From positions 1,612,001 to 1,676,000 of the forward strand of contig JAHYIO010000003.1 in NCBI GenBank assembly GCA_020543525.1: a DNA stretch of 64,000 nucleotides, written 5' to 3'. The position numbers and the translations under genes were made by a program. The DNA comes from Coriolopsis trogii (lineage: Eukaryota > Basidiomycota > Agaricomycetes > Polyporales > Polyporaceae). Shown piece by piece: positions 22,489 to 35,500 of this stretch (positions within the stretch are counted from its first letter, which is position 1; each line of letters opens with the position of its first letter). A model generated the notes under the pieces. That model was not told the DNA's origin. It searched no databases and saw only the letters and a program-made list of their open reading frames with translations.

Positions 22489-23752
22489 ATGCCTCCAAGA
22501 CCATCTCAAAAGCGTTCCGCGACGTCCACTAGCGACCCTCCGGTGGCCGAGAGCTCGCGCAAGAAGACGCGCTTCGTCGAGCCCTCCGAAGACCCCGTGA
22601 ATTTTGCGGAAGAGGTCGACGCGCAGCTCGAGAACCCCTCAGCACGGCGCAAGGGGCGCGTGAATACCGAGGGGTACGAGTCCGACTCCAGCGACGACGG
22701 CGAAGGTGTTGTGAATAGCCGCAAGCCTGGGGCGGACGGCGCGGGGGCGGAGGACGAGGACGAAGACATGTTCGCGATGGGCGAGAAGGAGGAGAAGAAG
22801 GCCGCAGAGGGGCATGGCAAGAAGAAGAAGGAGGAGTTCCTCCGGCTCGGGGACATCGAGGGTCAGGAATTTGGAGACAAGTCTGACGATGATGAGGACG
22901 AGGCGGACGAGGAACCCGAGGACGAGGACGACGCGGAGCGGCGGAAGAAGGCCGGGATGGGGTTTGAGCTGTCCGCGTTCAACATGCGGGAGGAGATGGA
23001 GGAGGGCAAGTTCTCGGCGGATGGGTCGTACGTGCGAACGTTTGACCCGCATGCGGTGCACGACCGCTGGATGGAGGGTTTGGACGAGAAGGAGATCAAG
23101 AAAGCGCGCAAGCACCACAAGGCTATGGAGAGGCTGCAGAAGGAGCGGCAGAGGGCTGAAGAGCGAGAGCTGGAAGAGCTTGGGGGCAAGGACCATATTG
23201 AGCGGCAACTCGTCGCTATGCTCAAGAAGGGAGAGACGGTGCTGGAGGCTCTGCAGCGTGCTGGTGCAAAGTCCAAGAGGTCTGGCCCAATCAAGAAGAA
23301 GTGAGTCTATCTATTGTCACTCAGATCATATTCTGACCGTGTGCTCTAGACCAAACAATAAGAACCGGGACATTGGAGGTGCTATGAATGTCGATTCTAC
23401 GCCCAAGGCTCCCGCACAACCGACCGATGTCGAACACATCACACACCTCGCGTCCACCCTCATGTCACTCGGCGACACGGACATATACTCCAAAACGTAC
23501 GAGGAACTTGTCCGTTCTGTTCGAGCGTCGGGGAAAGTCGACCAAGACTGGATACCCCCTTCCGCCGACGTCAAGTACGAGTACAAGTGGGATGTTCCTG
23601 AAGCGGGGGACCCGGTCCAAGTCTTCGGGCCTTTCGGCGAAGAAGAGATGCGAGCGTGGTACGACGCTGCTTACTTCGGTAATGCAGGAGAGAAGGTGAA
23701 GGTCCGGAAGGTGGGCGGAGAATGGGGAAGCTGGAACGACGTCGTCTCATGA
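22489..23752 (+). CDS. LIN1: GYF-domain U5 snRNP protein LIN1/CD2BP2
   Basis: Component or assembly factor of the U5 snRNP (52K protein, CD2BP2 in animals). Exon 1 is 22489-23300 and exon 2 is 23350-23752, giving 404 residues. The N-terminal half is acidic and Lys-rich (NTEGYESDSSDDGEG, RLGDIEGQEFGDKSDDDE). It is followed by the LIN1-specific GFELSAFNMREEMEEGKFS and SYVRTFDPHAVHDRWMEG, then a Lys/Glu coiled segment. The C-terminal GYF domain reads YEYKWDVPEAGDPVQVFGPF and then EEEMRAWYDAAYF, with the conserved Trp and the GPF-to-YF spacing that binds proline-rich ligands. The single 49-nt intron restores the frame. It overlaps no other gene and converges on RAD54. Confidence 0.93.
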
Positions 23753-23980
23753 AGTCCTTGTTTGTCTGCTGGAAATCATCATAGTGGACGTACTGAAGTG
23801 TGCTCGACGTGTATCATTATGTGTATCCCTAGTCGAACATCCCTAATGTGACTTGACTCTTAACGATACACTCCGAAGTGAATATTGAGTGTTGTTACAG
23901 TGTACAAGAATCCTACAATATCCGAGGGAATCCTAGCAATACACAGAATCTAAGTCCGCCATAGCACAGCTGTGTCAATT

Positions 23981-26900
23981 CTAGTGGCTGATGTACTGGA
24001 ACACGAAGGAAACTTCGGGCAACCCGACCTCTGCGCGAAGCAGGTCGTCGTGATTGTTCCTCAGCTCGCCATTCGTGAAGTGGTTCCACCTAAACCAGTG
24101 TCAGCATCCTCTCCAGGACACACCAGACAAGAACAGAGCAGAGACGTACGTGCTAGCGTCGCCGTACAACAGTGCAGGCGCCTTGATATACTGCCTTCCG
24201 TCCTTGCAGCGCTTGCACTTGAACGTCTCGTGAGTCTCGCAGAGCGTGTGCTCATTGAACAAGAACAGCTTCCGGAGGGAGTCGAGAGAGAAGTGACGTT
24301 CGACGTCCTCCTTCTCGTCCACTACCGCGGACGAGAGCGACTGTTTGTTCGCTTGTCGCTGGAAGATTTTCTCTTCGATGGTGCCTGTCGAGATGAACCG
24401 GTATACGAAACCTGCACGGAGAAGTGTATCGTCAGACGTGGCCAAAACAGGCGAGGGAGGGGACGTACATTCTTTCTTCTGTCCGTCACGCCACACTCGC
24501 GCAAGAGCTTGTTGGTCAGCAGCAGGGTTCCAGTCTGAGAGGACCCTGTGTTAGTTACTGTCCGTCAATCACAAAGTAAAACGCATACCGGGGTCAAAGA
24601 GTATGAGGCGATTCGCCCCGATAAGGTTGATACCGCAACCTCCGGCCTTGCTACTTAACAGGAAGACGAACTCCTTGCCAGTAGGGTCATTGAACTGGTC
24701 CACGAGCTTTTGTCTCTTGTTGATGGTCATAGTCCCATCCAGACGGAAATACCCGTATCTATCGTGTGATGTATAAGGGGGTCTGTCGACACGGAACAGA
24801 GGGCGGACTCACTTCTTGCTACGCAGTAGCTTCTCAAACAGGTCTAGGGTTTGCGTGTAATTGCTGATAAGCACGATCTTGTCGTTTGTTTCCGTGTGTA
24901 TGCGGTGCAAAAACCTTCAGGTGGATTGTCAGCCTAGCACCACACTCGACCGCTGTATTCTGCCCACCTCTCTAGCACTAGGAACTTTCCGCTCCATTCG
25001 CAATGTACCGTCTGATTCCGCCCTCTGTCGCGCGCGCTGTTTCCGGCACCATTGAAGTCTTCTGGAAGCAGCTTCTCCGAACCCCGCAGATCACCAGGAA
25101 GATCTAGGAGCTCTGGATGATTACAAAGCTTCTTGAGAATGTTGATAGCCTTGAGAGGTTGGGAATCTTTGCCGCGCAGCAACGCCTGGATCTCAGGAGA
25201 GGATATGAACAGGCGGTAGAGGGCCAGTTGTAACTCAGATGGTCGGCAGAAGACCACCTGCTCGTACTTGACGGGCACTGCGCAGAGGTATTAGATCGCC
25301 AGTATATCTGTGTTCAAGATCAGTGGAGAGAAGACATACAATATTTAGAGAGCAAGTCGTTTGTACGACGAATGATGAATTTCGAGACGATGGCTCCAAG
25401 CTCTTTCAGCTTCTTCTCACACTCGGCCTTGACAGCGTCTGTCGAGTCGGCGTCACGACCACGGATGATCGCATTCTCGAAATTCTTTCGGAAGTCATTC
25501 TTGCTGCCGAGGAAATTCGGGTTGGCGAAGTTGAGGAGAGAGAAGTACTCGGACAAGTCGTTCTGGATTGGCGTTCCTGATAGAATCACCCGACGTTTGA
25601 CATTCAGCCCATTAAGAGCCTGGAAGGTCTGCGACTCTATGTACGTGGAGTTAGCACCCGCTACACGTAGGCAGGAAAAGTACTGGGCTTGCCTGAGTTC
25701 TTCAACCGATGGCCTTCGTCGCATAGTAGTAGACCAATGGTGCAGTTCGCCAGATGTGCAGACAGTGTCCGCAGTGTCTCATACGACACAATCATAACTT
25801 GGAGAAAACAGTTCATGTGAGCATGTCCCATCTCGCGCATAGACTAGTGCTCACCTGGTTGCGAGACATTACGCCCACATGCAGCAATCCAACGAGATAC
25901 TCGCTCAAGCATTTCGGCCTTGCCTCCCTTTCCGTCTATGGCCAACGCCGATATCGCGTCCTTTCCGAGCCATTTGACTCGGACATTGTCAGGGTCGGGG
26001 GAACGCATAATGAACGCATCATCATGGTACTCACCCAACTCGTTCGCCCAATTCTTCACGAGACTGGACGGACATGCGATGATGCACTTCTCTATTGTAG
26101 GCTTGCCCGGATGAGGGCTCTGCTTGAGTAGCGTCCACATGAGGGCGATGCACTGGAGAGTCTTCCCCAGACCCATTTCATCAGCCATGATACAGCCGTA
26201 TTGATTCTCGACAACCATGCCAGTCGTACACCTGTAGAGAAACTAGATTGACCGGTCGGTGGGGACGCAGCAGCAGCATGAGAGTAACGACATACCTTGA
26301 CACCTTCAACTTGATGGGGACGGAGGACTTTGCTGAGACGAGGGTCGATGACTACAGGTACCTTGTCTGCTTTCTTCTTCTTGTCCTTCCCGCCACCGAG
26401 CAGCTCCTTCAAGCTCTTGTGAGGATTGAACAAGCCCACACATTTCTCCTGAGCTTCCTTTATGGCGCGCTCCTTAGCTTCCTCCTTCTCCCGTTCCCGA
26501 CGCTCCTCATCTGTCTCCCTGTCATCGATAGTGGGGTCGTACAGCACAATAGCATGGTCCGCCATTGGATCATGTAAGGGTCTCGGAATGATGTTCGCCA
26601 TCGGTCGAATGCCAAGAGCTATGTTGCTCTGAACAGTAGGAATAATGTCACCATCTTTGTTGCGCATTTGTGGTATGGTGAAGCGACGAGGAATCTGGCT
26701 AAACGGCTTTGGCTTGAACACAGGGTAGTTGACGATATTGTTATCGAGGGGCCGCTCGAATCCATCCTTGCCGACTTTCTTCTTCTTCTTGGGTGCCCCT
26801 TCATCCTCCGATCCAGAGCCGTCTGAATTAGCCTGGGCACCTTTGTACGAGACTCGCTTCCGCTTTCGCTGTGGCTGATCACGAGTGACAGCAAGTGTGG

Positions 26901-26988
26901 GCGGCTTGAATGGCTTGTTGACCCGAGAGCTTTCCTGAAAGCGGTCAACTAGCTTCCCATCTGATGTAGTTGGGGCACGGCGCAGCAT
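23981..26988 (-). CDS. RAD54: DNA repair ATPase RAD54
   Basis: Snf2-family translocase that stimulates Rad51-mediated strand invasion in homologous recombination. The N-terminus starts [20 protein letters not shown] and contains a basic nuclear segment ([16 protein letters not shown]). [20 protein letters not shown] and [14 protein letters not shown] follow. Helicase motifs: [18 protein letters not shown], Ia [90 protein letters not shown]54-specific blocks include FVLLSSKAG, the [19 protein letters not shown] patch and a C-terminal zinc-like [12 protein letters not shown]. The end is [10 protein letters not shown]. The frame is open upstream to an ATG at 27045, but MLRR gives the usual start and leaves two ACGCGT boxes 77 and 110 bp upstream. 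Confidence 0.93.
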
Positions 26989-27243
26989 GTCAGGCAAGAG
27001 GACAGGCGGGAGGACAAGGATGGAAGTAGTTCTGGTTAGAGACACGGCGGACGACAGTCACCCGACGCGTGTGATGAATGCTTACGTAAGGAACGCGACG
27101 CGTGCCAGTTACACGTGACCGTAACCTCTTTATTCGGTGTAATTTCGGCGCGGGACTGGTCTAGTCACTGCAACATCTGTTCAACACCACACTCAAATGA
27201 TTTATGTCACTTGCCATGGTCCCCCTGATTGTAAGCTTTCCCC
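26989..27243. promoter_or_regulatory. RAD54 promoter with two MCB-type boxes and an E-box
   Basis: The divergent spacer between RAD54 and the acyltransferase-like gene has ACGCGT at 27065-27070 and 27098-27103, then CACGTG at 27112-27117. The ACGCGT-plus-CACGTG pairing echoes the 17-bp element of the DUF7918 promoters. G1/S regulation is an inference. Confidence 0.5.
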
Positions 27244-29109
27244 ATGTCTTGGTCTCTCCTTCCGTCCTCACAGGGTGCCAAGGTGTACGCTCGACCGCTT
27301 GGGTTCAACGAGCAGAGTTTCTACTATGACCGGATCTTCAACGGAACGGCCGACATAATTTGGCGCTATGTCGTTGAAGAGTCGGATCGCGCCAGGGGTG
27401 CCTCGATATTCAGCGAGGACAACGTCAAGAGGGCATGGGCGACGCTCAAGCAATGGTACCCCCTCTTAGGCGTGCGCATGGACGACAGTGAGGGTATGGA
27501 CGCAGTCAAGTTCGTTGTCTCCCAAGACATGTTAACTCGCCACCATCCGGACGAGGTCACCCTCCGGAGTGCGTCTTCGCCACATGAGGTCGAAGCGACC
27601 ATTTGGTACTTACTGCGCGACGAACCTACGGTCGATCATCACCTCACCTCCCGCGTTCTCGTTTTCAAGCGAACGGACGCTCCTGGAACGTACGAAGTCC
27701 TCTTCCGCGCAGCGCATGCGATCGCCGACGGGATATCTGGTGCCACGGTCACTCGTACGTTCTTCGACGTTCTGACGTCTCCACCTGCCCCCATCCCTCC
27801 TTTGGAAGAGCGGCTTGCTATGGCTCTTTATTATACCGAGCTCGACCCATCCAAAAAGATGAATCTACCAAGGCAGAAGTGGCGTCGTGCTATTGCTCTG
27901 GTAACCTTTCGAAACAGGCGGCAGAAGTTGGCCGTAAGCCGTTATCCTTCATAGATTTAACGTAGTCTCTGAGGTCGCATTATCCAGGGTGGTCATACAC
28001 TCCCTCGCACGGTAACCCCGACAACATATTGCACTCCTTCGACGACGGATCGGGCAGGCGGCCGCTTCTCCCTGGCAGAGACCGCCGCCATCCTTGAAGA
28101 ATGCAAGCGACAAAGGCTGACTTTTGGTGCTGTCATCCCCGTCATCTCCCAACTCGCCATCACTCGCATGTTACATCGGCGGTACCTCCGGGGCGAGATC
28201 ACAGAGGACGATTGGGAGTACCGTCGCCGGCAGCCTATGCACTTCGGTGGACCTATCAACTTGCGCCCGTACATGGACCCCGAGTGGCAGCGCAAGGGTG
28301 GTGCCACCGAAATCGCGCTCGCAATCGACTACTACGAGTGCACACTGCCATTCATGCCCACGCCGTACGGCAACCGCAAAGACGAGGGCGTTCCGCGCGT
28401 GGACGGCGCGCCGCCCTACTCGGCGTTGATGTCGCATGCGAGGTTCTTCCACCGCTCGCGCCTGTTCCGGTCACAGCTCCAGAAGCTCGTCAGCCACCCT
28501 CTCATGCTGGACATCGCCAACGCCAGGCAGCCCGTGTATCTCTTGCGGAAGAAGATGATCGTGACTCACTGGCAGGCAGGGAAGAAGGGAGAGCCGCTAC
28601 CTACTTTCACTCAGCCACCCCACGTCGACAGCGTGCCTGCCGATTATGTTCCTGCGAATGGTCTCTCTAGTGTCGGTCAGGTACGTGAGTCTGGTTTCAC
28701 GGCGCGTACCAGTCTAACAAATATTTCACAGATGTCGCTCATAGTCCCGGAGAGGTATCCCTTGCCCCGAGGACATCCTCTCTCCGTACGCACCCCGCGT
28801 CTCGCGGACCCGGCATTCGGCGCGGCTACGGGAGCACCCGCATTGGCAGGAAAGCCCCTCGTAGTCCCCTCTCCCGCTGCCTCCGAAGCAGACACCGTGC
28901 TCAAGATCGTCGACGCAAATACGTACCTGCACAGTCGTCCGATGGAGTTCTTCCTGGGCAACTCCACTGAACGTAACCAGATCGGGATGTCCCTCACGTT
29001 TGACGCGAACGTGTATACTAGGGCGGATGTCGAGGAGTTCATGCAAGAGTGCAGAGAGGCAGCGCTGTACTATCTTTGTGGAACGGAGAGAGTCACATCC
29101 AAGCTGTGA
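27244..29109 (+). CDS. CoA-dependent acyltransferase/condensation-superfamily protein with HxxxDG motif
   Basis: Three exons (27244-27933, 27988-28680, 28732-29109), all phase 0, give 586 residues. The N-terminal half contains RAAHAIADGISGATV around residue 158. This is the HxxxDG catalytic motif shared by chloramphenicol acetyltransferases, BAHD and alcohol O-acyltransferases, carnitine acyltransferases and NRPS condensation domains. Upstream YPLLGVRM and downstream NLRPYMDP (the usual NLRPY-type patch of the C-terminal half) support this fold. A DFGWG motif of plant BAHD enzymes is not visible. There is no signal peptide and no carrier domain, so it is a stand-alone enzyme. The substrate is unknown. 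No biosynthetic cluster genes lie beside it. Confidence 0.8.
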
Positions 29110-29347
29110 TCAAGGCCTTGGTGTCCAGCCTCTTGGATAGCCGGTCATGAATATATGTATCACATCCTAGCAATGTCACTCGCTGCCTACATGAGAGGCT
29201 ATGAATGTAGAACAAAAGACAATTCATCAAGACGTCAAACCACTCCACATTACATCAAGACACTACAGTATGATTGACAACGGAGTTTCAGCCCTTTTTT
29301 CCACATCAAGCAACAAAACGCGCAATTGTAGCAGGTAGAGCAGACCA

Positions 29348-31907
29348 CTACCACCGGGAGTTGTCCGCGTGCAGGGCAGCGTCGGCGTACTCGCAATGAT
29401 TCTCAATGCTGACGTGCGCCACGATTACGGTGTCTGCTAGACCGAGCAGTTGTGCAGGAAAGTTCAGCTTCTGGCCAAGAATGGAGTTTTCGGAACTGCA
29501 CATGACAAGGGTCTCCGCGACATTCATCTGAATGAACTGCATATGCAGCGCGTCGGTTAGATTACTCATCAGTAGTTAGAGTTACAGTGCAAAAGTGCCC
29601 ACCAATTCGCCAGCCTCCAGGCGCGACACGAACCGGTCGAAATGCTTCTTGTGTTCCTCATTCGACGGCTCGCTGGGTACAATCCTAGCGTAGGAGTTTT
29701 GCGGCGCCAGGGTATTCACCAGGTCGATCGCATACCTGTCCTTGTAGAACTTGCCGATGGGGTTTCGAGCCGAGCTGTTGAGGCCGTCCAAAAAGTCCCT
29801 AGACGCTTGCACGTCCTTGAGAGTGACCGGTATGGAGACGGCAGGGTCCAAGTTAAGGCAGAATATGGACCTCTTCACCGCCGATGATCTGCAGCGATGA
29901 GCCATCGTTGGCGTGAAGTCAAACGAAGTAGTGAATCTCTCATGACTCACGAGTCCGAGGAGTTCTTGGGAACGTGAGTCGTATTGAACCCGAGGGCACT
30001 ATAGAACAGTGGTCACAATCAGTGCACATATTCGTGCTGTACTGATGGGACTCACAGTGGCCCGAATATAGTGGACTGATTCCACACTGACGTGACGCGA
30101 CTGGTAAAGGTCAACGGTCGAGCCTCCAACACAACTGCCGGAGCAGGAGGAGGTTCGACGGCCACGACACTCGCTTCACGATTCTCCTGGCCAGAACTTT
30201 GCGCCCTGCAAAATGATCAGTGGAAATTCGAGACTTGCACGCGAAATTGGCTCACTCCTGTTCAGCGATATATTCGTGATCAGTCTCGCCAGCCGCATCT
30301 TCCTCAAAGTCGGGAAGGTCGTCTACCGACGCTGCAGTGACGCCAGCGGCCTTCAGCAACTCCTCTCCCGTCGGTGGAGGTTGGAGGCCTGTATCACTCT
30401 CCGAAAGAGCAGGAATATCTTGAGCGATTTGTTGAACGTCCTCATCTTGCGGAACGTCGTTCTCATACATACGGGCCTTTCTCGGCTTGACTGTAGTCAG
30501 TTTACCCTTCTCCACTGTCAGGCGCGAGCCTCCGACAATGAGGCCAGCGGAAGACCTTCCCGGTCCCGGCTTCGAGCTGGCTTTACGAGGACGACTGCCG
30601 GTAGCTTCACTAGAGGCGTCACCATCAGCCGTACTGCGCTTCATGAACTTCGCCTTAACCGCGATCGCGCCATTCGACTCAGTGAGATTAGGGTCGTCTG
30701 AGATCTTGACACGAGGGTTCGCAGCACGCACGCGGTGCGCAGGCATTGGCGGCCCGATGCGTACTCCCGATGGGATGTCTGGCGCAGGAGGATCTCCGAA
30801 CAGACTCGGTGGACCGAACGGGCTCGGGGGATCTTCCGGCCCGTCGTTGTCAATCTCCATGGCGTTCTCTGCGGACAAACCGTCTTTCTTGGAGCCTTTC
30901 AAGGAAGTCTTCTTCTCAGCTTTAGAATGAAGGAGTTCGTCAGACGAAGTTGACGATCGGCGAGCTGCCTTGGATTGTTGTCCACGCTTCCGCGGCGAAG
31001 AGCGTTTCGAGCTCGACGGGGCAGAGTCCTCCGCATCTGTAGTAGCACGAGCACGAGCACGAGACGACTCTCCGCGCAAATCCGGTGCGGAGCGTTTAGC
31101 GTTCAACGCCTTCTCTCGTCTTTCCATCTCAGATGCAGAGATACCTGGAGGCCCCTTGCGTTTCCGTTTCTGAGCTGGGGGTTCTGCATCAGCACCCACA
31201 GAGGAACGTCGCCGCTTGGACTTGGCAGGGGTCGACGCTTCGATGTCGTCGCCAATGATGGACTGCACTTCTGTCTCGGAGTCGGGAACCTCTATGGGGG
31301 ATGCAGGGGTAGGCTCCTGGAGTTCCACTTCCTTTGTGGCCTTTTTGCGGCCTGCGACGGCGTTGGGACTCCTTGAGCGGATCAGAGATTGGGATGCGGA
31401 CTCACGAGGTGGACCAGATGGAAAGAACTCCTCATTCACTTGGAAATCGCGGACATTCTTGTAGTCACGGCCGTTTGTGTTGACACGACTCCAGAAAAAG
31501 TCGATGAAATGTTCGGAACCCCCTTCGAAAGAACTGGCCGGCTCCCACCTGCAGAGATCGCATTCAGTAAGCTCCTACTGGCATGAGAGTTTATATCTAG
31601 ACGCACGTATTGTCCTCTATGCCATAGCCTTTCCACTGCCGGCACGTTTCAGTGATAAGCCACCCTCTGGCAGGGATCACTGCTATACGACAAACCTTGA
31701 CAAAATATGACTGTATAGCGCGCAACGCTCTATCGTCAACAACAGCAACACATAATTCTGATGACTGACGACTCACCCATGCCTTCTTTGGTCTATTCAC
31801 AAGCTTAGCTCGGGCTATGGATTCTGTAGAAAGTGCAAAGAGTCAGTGTTTACGCCGCCAATTGGGCAACCACCACGCTCACCAACTTCATACTCGCCGT
31901 CAGCCAT
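29348..31907 (-). CDS. Chromodomain protein with long disordered middle and uncharacterised C-terminal domain
   Basis: The N-terminus, spliced over four short introns, reads MADGEYEVESIARAKLVNRP, then KKAWSYFVKWKGYGIEDNTW, then EPASSFEGGSEHFIDFFWSR. This is a full chromodomain with aromatic-cage-type residues (Y/W/W positions) able to bind methyl-lysine histone tails. It is followed by NGRDYKN and FFPSGPP. The middle (about 390 residues) is disordered and Ser/Arg/Lys-rich, with several basic clusters (KSKRRRS, QKRKRKG). The C-terminal 200 residues are ordered: TFTSRVTSVWNQSTIFGPL, KRSIFCLNLDPAVSIPVTL, NPIGKFYKDRYAIDLVNTL and LADTVIVAHVSIENHCEYA. I cannot assign that part; it is not an HP1 chromoshadow domain by eye, and a SPOC-like fold as in Chp1 is one possibility. 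An MCB box and an E2F-like TTTGGCGCC lie upstream. Confidence 0.82.
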
Positions 31908-32549
31908 GGCCGCACACAAGAAGTAAAAGGAGACGAAAGAAGTCGCCAACGAATAGCAATGAGCTTCACGTGTAGTAGGAGGAGGACGCGAGTGCGGCAG
32001 CGGCAGACGCGTTGGGCGTGACAGTGCGCACGCGGTTTGGCGCCTATGTATTCCCCTTGCACATGCCGCGTGCGTCCGACAACACCACGGTCACGTCTCT
32101 TCATCAACAAACCGAGTACTTGCACGCCTACCACGCCGAAGGGCACGCTTCATGCCAGTTAACTTGGGGCGGTGTTAAAGGCCCATAGTGTACCAGCTGT
32201 GAATCTGTGGAACTCGCTCATTCCCATAAGGATGGTAGGTAACGCGGTACATGAAACAGCAGTAGTGAGGGAGGGAAGTCTCTGGCAAGTATTTGAAAGG
32301 AGGGAGTGAGGGGTAGAAGCCGAGGCGTTACGGCGATGGCCATTAGCTGTGGGGGGTATTCAAGTAGTCGCGGATCATGATACACGAACGAACCAACTGC
32401 TTATATACACGGTCGAGAGAACAAGTAGACAACAGGCGGCAGAGAAAGGGTCATACGGTAAGCAATTATCTGATAAAGATTGCGTAACAGATCGATCTAG
32501 GGCCAAGCAGGCAGCTCCTATAGTAGGGTCGAGAGAATGAGTGGTATCT
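31908..32549. promoter_or_regulatory. Promoter of the chromodomain gene and intergenic spacer
   Basis: ACGCGT at 32007-32012, 100 bp upstream of the chromodomain-gene ATG, is followed by TTTGGCGCC at 32036-32044, an E2F-like sequence. Beyond about 32150 the spacer is plain, with no supported ORF, up to the CRB2 stop at 32550. Confidence 0.45.
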
Positions 32550-35500
32550 TTAGTTTGAATAAGAAGGAATTGGGAGGAGTCGACCGGAGATGAGGCAGTC
32601 TTTGACCCAGTCGACGTCTGCGCAGTTCGCGTTCGCGTAGCGCTTCATGTCTTGCTGCTCGCGAACTATGACGAAGTCGTAGTCATCGAGGGGGGACGAA
32701 GCGTGCTTCGCCTCGGCGACCGCCTCGACTCTCGCCGCCCCCATGCACAAGACAATCCGAGGAACCATTTGCGACGCTTGGTTCTTCAGCGCCCCGTTCT
32801 TTGCAGAGCATAAGTACTAATGAAGAGTGTAACAAGGCGTAGAAGACGCACCTTCTTACCCTTCTGCTTACATGGGACAAAATCGGGAGACAAGCAGAGG
32901 ATAGAGAGGTCGGAGAAGACCTTGGGTGCGACGAGGTTCGCAGAAATATCAGTGAGGTGCTCCATGCTGTCACCCCAGTCGAGGTCGACCATCTGGGAGA
33001 CACGAGCGTTGAGCTGTTCCGACCAGCCGGCGGGCAAGAGGTAAGATTGCCAGTCTTTGGCATCCTATACATAGAGTTAGCATCCATTCCCAGCTACAAT
33101 ACAGCGCAATCTAGGTACGCACCTGCTCCACAACAGCCCTGATCCAGTCCACAGATAAACATGGGATCCCCAACGCCAGCGCGATCAAGAACTTCGCCTT
33201 CTGGTGATTGTCATCGGAGATGAGGAAGACCCTGTCGACGTCCTTGAGGCCCTTCCACTGGATATCCTCCGCCTTGAGGATCCACCGCTGGCCCTTGTAC
33301 TCCAACGACCCCTCCATCCCATACAGGTTTGTCCAATCTTCGAGCACGATGCCCCCATGTCGCTTGATCTGCTCCATCAACCTAACCTTCTCGGCCTCCC
33401 ACTGCGCATTCTTCGGCGAGAGCGTGACGATGAGACCGGTCTTGGCGAGCGAGCGTTTCGCCACCCCGCGCACGGACCCTTCACTTGGGACGGAGAGCCT
33501 GCTCGGGGCTGGACTGGCACGCACGAGCTTCGGACGGATGAGCGGGACGATGGTGTCCTCTGTCAACGTACGATCGCTCCATTCTGCGGAGACGGTCCGC
33601 GCTGCGAGAAGGATAGTCTGCACCTCGACCTCGAAGCGTTCGTCATCCTGCTCGACCGTGATCAGATCACTCGCCAGGTGACCAGTAGCAGCACAGGGCG
33701 GTACGCTGACCACTCTCGCCTTCTGCCCGGTCGCGACGAGCAGAACGTGATCGCCAGGTTTCAGTTGACATAGTCGGATATGTTTGAACTCCACAATGGT
33801 GTCGTCTTCGTCGTCGTACTTAACTTTGCACTTCCCGTCATTGAGCTCGAGTGCGACACCGGAGTAGTACTGCCCCTCCTTCTTCCAAAGGGCGAATACT
33901 CGAGTCGGAGTATGGGTGCTAGCACCACGGACAATGGACGCGGTCTTTGCTCGCTTGTTAGGGCGAGCGACGGGCGTTGCAGACTCCTCTTTGATCCTCG
34001 TACTGGCTTTCGAGGGTACCCGCGAGGTGGTGGACACAGTCCGCTTCCTCTTGTTGTTGCGAATCGTGGTCTTCGGCTTGACTTCTGGAGGGGGAGGGTC
34101 GACAACCATCTCGTCATCGTCCGCAGGAACAGTATCACGACCGTCGGATGCGTCATCAGGCATGACGACATCTTCTTCCTCCTCCGCCTCATCCTCAGTC
34201 GAGCTCTCAACCAGCTTCCCCCGAGCGGCAAGCTTCGCAGCGCGAGGGGCTGTACGCTTTCTGGTAGGAGTTGAGGGTACAGGCGTCCGTGACTTTGTGA
34301 CTTTCTGCGCTTTTGCCCGTGTCTCCTCACGACGCTCTCCAGGATCCGAGGAAGGAATCACGACGTCTTTCCATGACGAAGCCTTCGCATCACGGACAAT
34401 GCCGCTCTTCGTCGGCGACTGGGGAGGCTTTGAAACGCGACTCCGTGTATGGACGGGTGATTTGGGAGGCGGTGGAGCTTCGACTGCCGTCTGTTTGCCC
34501 TTCGATACAGCAGGTCGCGTCGCCGTAGCCAACGGGATATCTGACTCCTCTGACTCTTCCTCTTCTTCAGGAACGGCACGAACCGAAGGCCCAGTGGCAG
34601 GGCCATTGATCGTTTGCAGCACTTCCTCCTCAGATCGCAACTGACCGAGCGTAAGCAGTCTGGTAGACTCCGAGCGTGTGGCCACTGATGGCATAGAGGC
34701 CAGGGTACGACGCACGGGGGGAGGAGCCGGCGGCGTGTCAAGAATCTGCGTGAGCTCTCCTTCAGAGTCCGGGACGAACCCAGTATCTGCAGTACGCGGG
34801 GGAGACGGGAAGCGCAACAGCGGGCGCCGAGCGAGAGCAACGTTTGCGGGGGGCAAACGGCGCTGCGGGAAGGTCGATACAACGCTACCATTGACCGCTA
34901 CGTCAGATGGTTGTGTTTCTTCGAGCGGCTGTGAAGGTGCGAGGGGATCGGAGGGCTGGGTCTCGTCTGCGAGAGGAGGGCTGGAGGGGCCATCGGATTG
35001 TGGTGTGTCTTGCGGTATAGTCCAGTAAGCAGGATCTTGGAAATGGGCAGGGGCCGGTTGGGGAACTATATGGGCGTAACGATACCGCTTGTCAGGAGCG
35101 ACAATGTTGGCAAGAAGTCGTTCGTTCGTACGCCGGGACGCCGCTGTTGACTTTCCGTCCGATGGGAACGATGGAAGATATGGCCCATTTTCGCTCTGCT
35201 GGTCGCGAATGGACGCAGCTCCGCTAAGATCTGGCACAAATGGTTGTGTGGGAGGTGTATCCTCTACAGGCTGAGTCAACTGGTCGGCAAGCTGAGTGGG
35301 AGGAGTGTCGTCTGGGAACTGTGTATTTGTTGTGTAAACATCGCCATCAAGGAGCCGCTGATAAGAGGAAGTAGGTTCGGGGGAAGTTTCGCGAGGTGAG
35401 GACTGTTCGAAACGACCGGCGTCCGCATTGTTTTGTTGAGAAGCTCCGCGTCCCTCTTGGGTTGGCTGCCCTGCGTATTCAGACACGTCGTAATCATGCG

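Noticed and set aside
22639..23752. Long reading frames overlapping LIN1 on both strands (189 aa minus; 312 aa plus in a second frame)
   Set aside because: They are shadows of the acidic, Glu/Asp/Lys-rich LIN1 exon. The Leu-rich and Arg-rich compositions are what shifted or complementary reading of such codons gives.
33916..34644. 242-codon plus-strand frame opposite CRB2
   Set aside because: It mirrors the low-complexity Ser/Pro/Glu region of CRB2 and has no motif.
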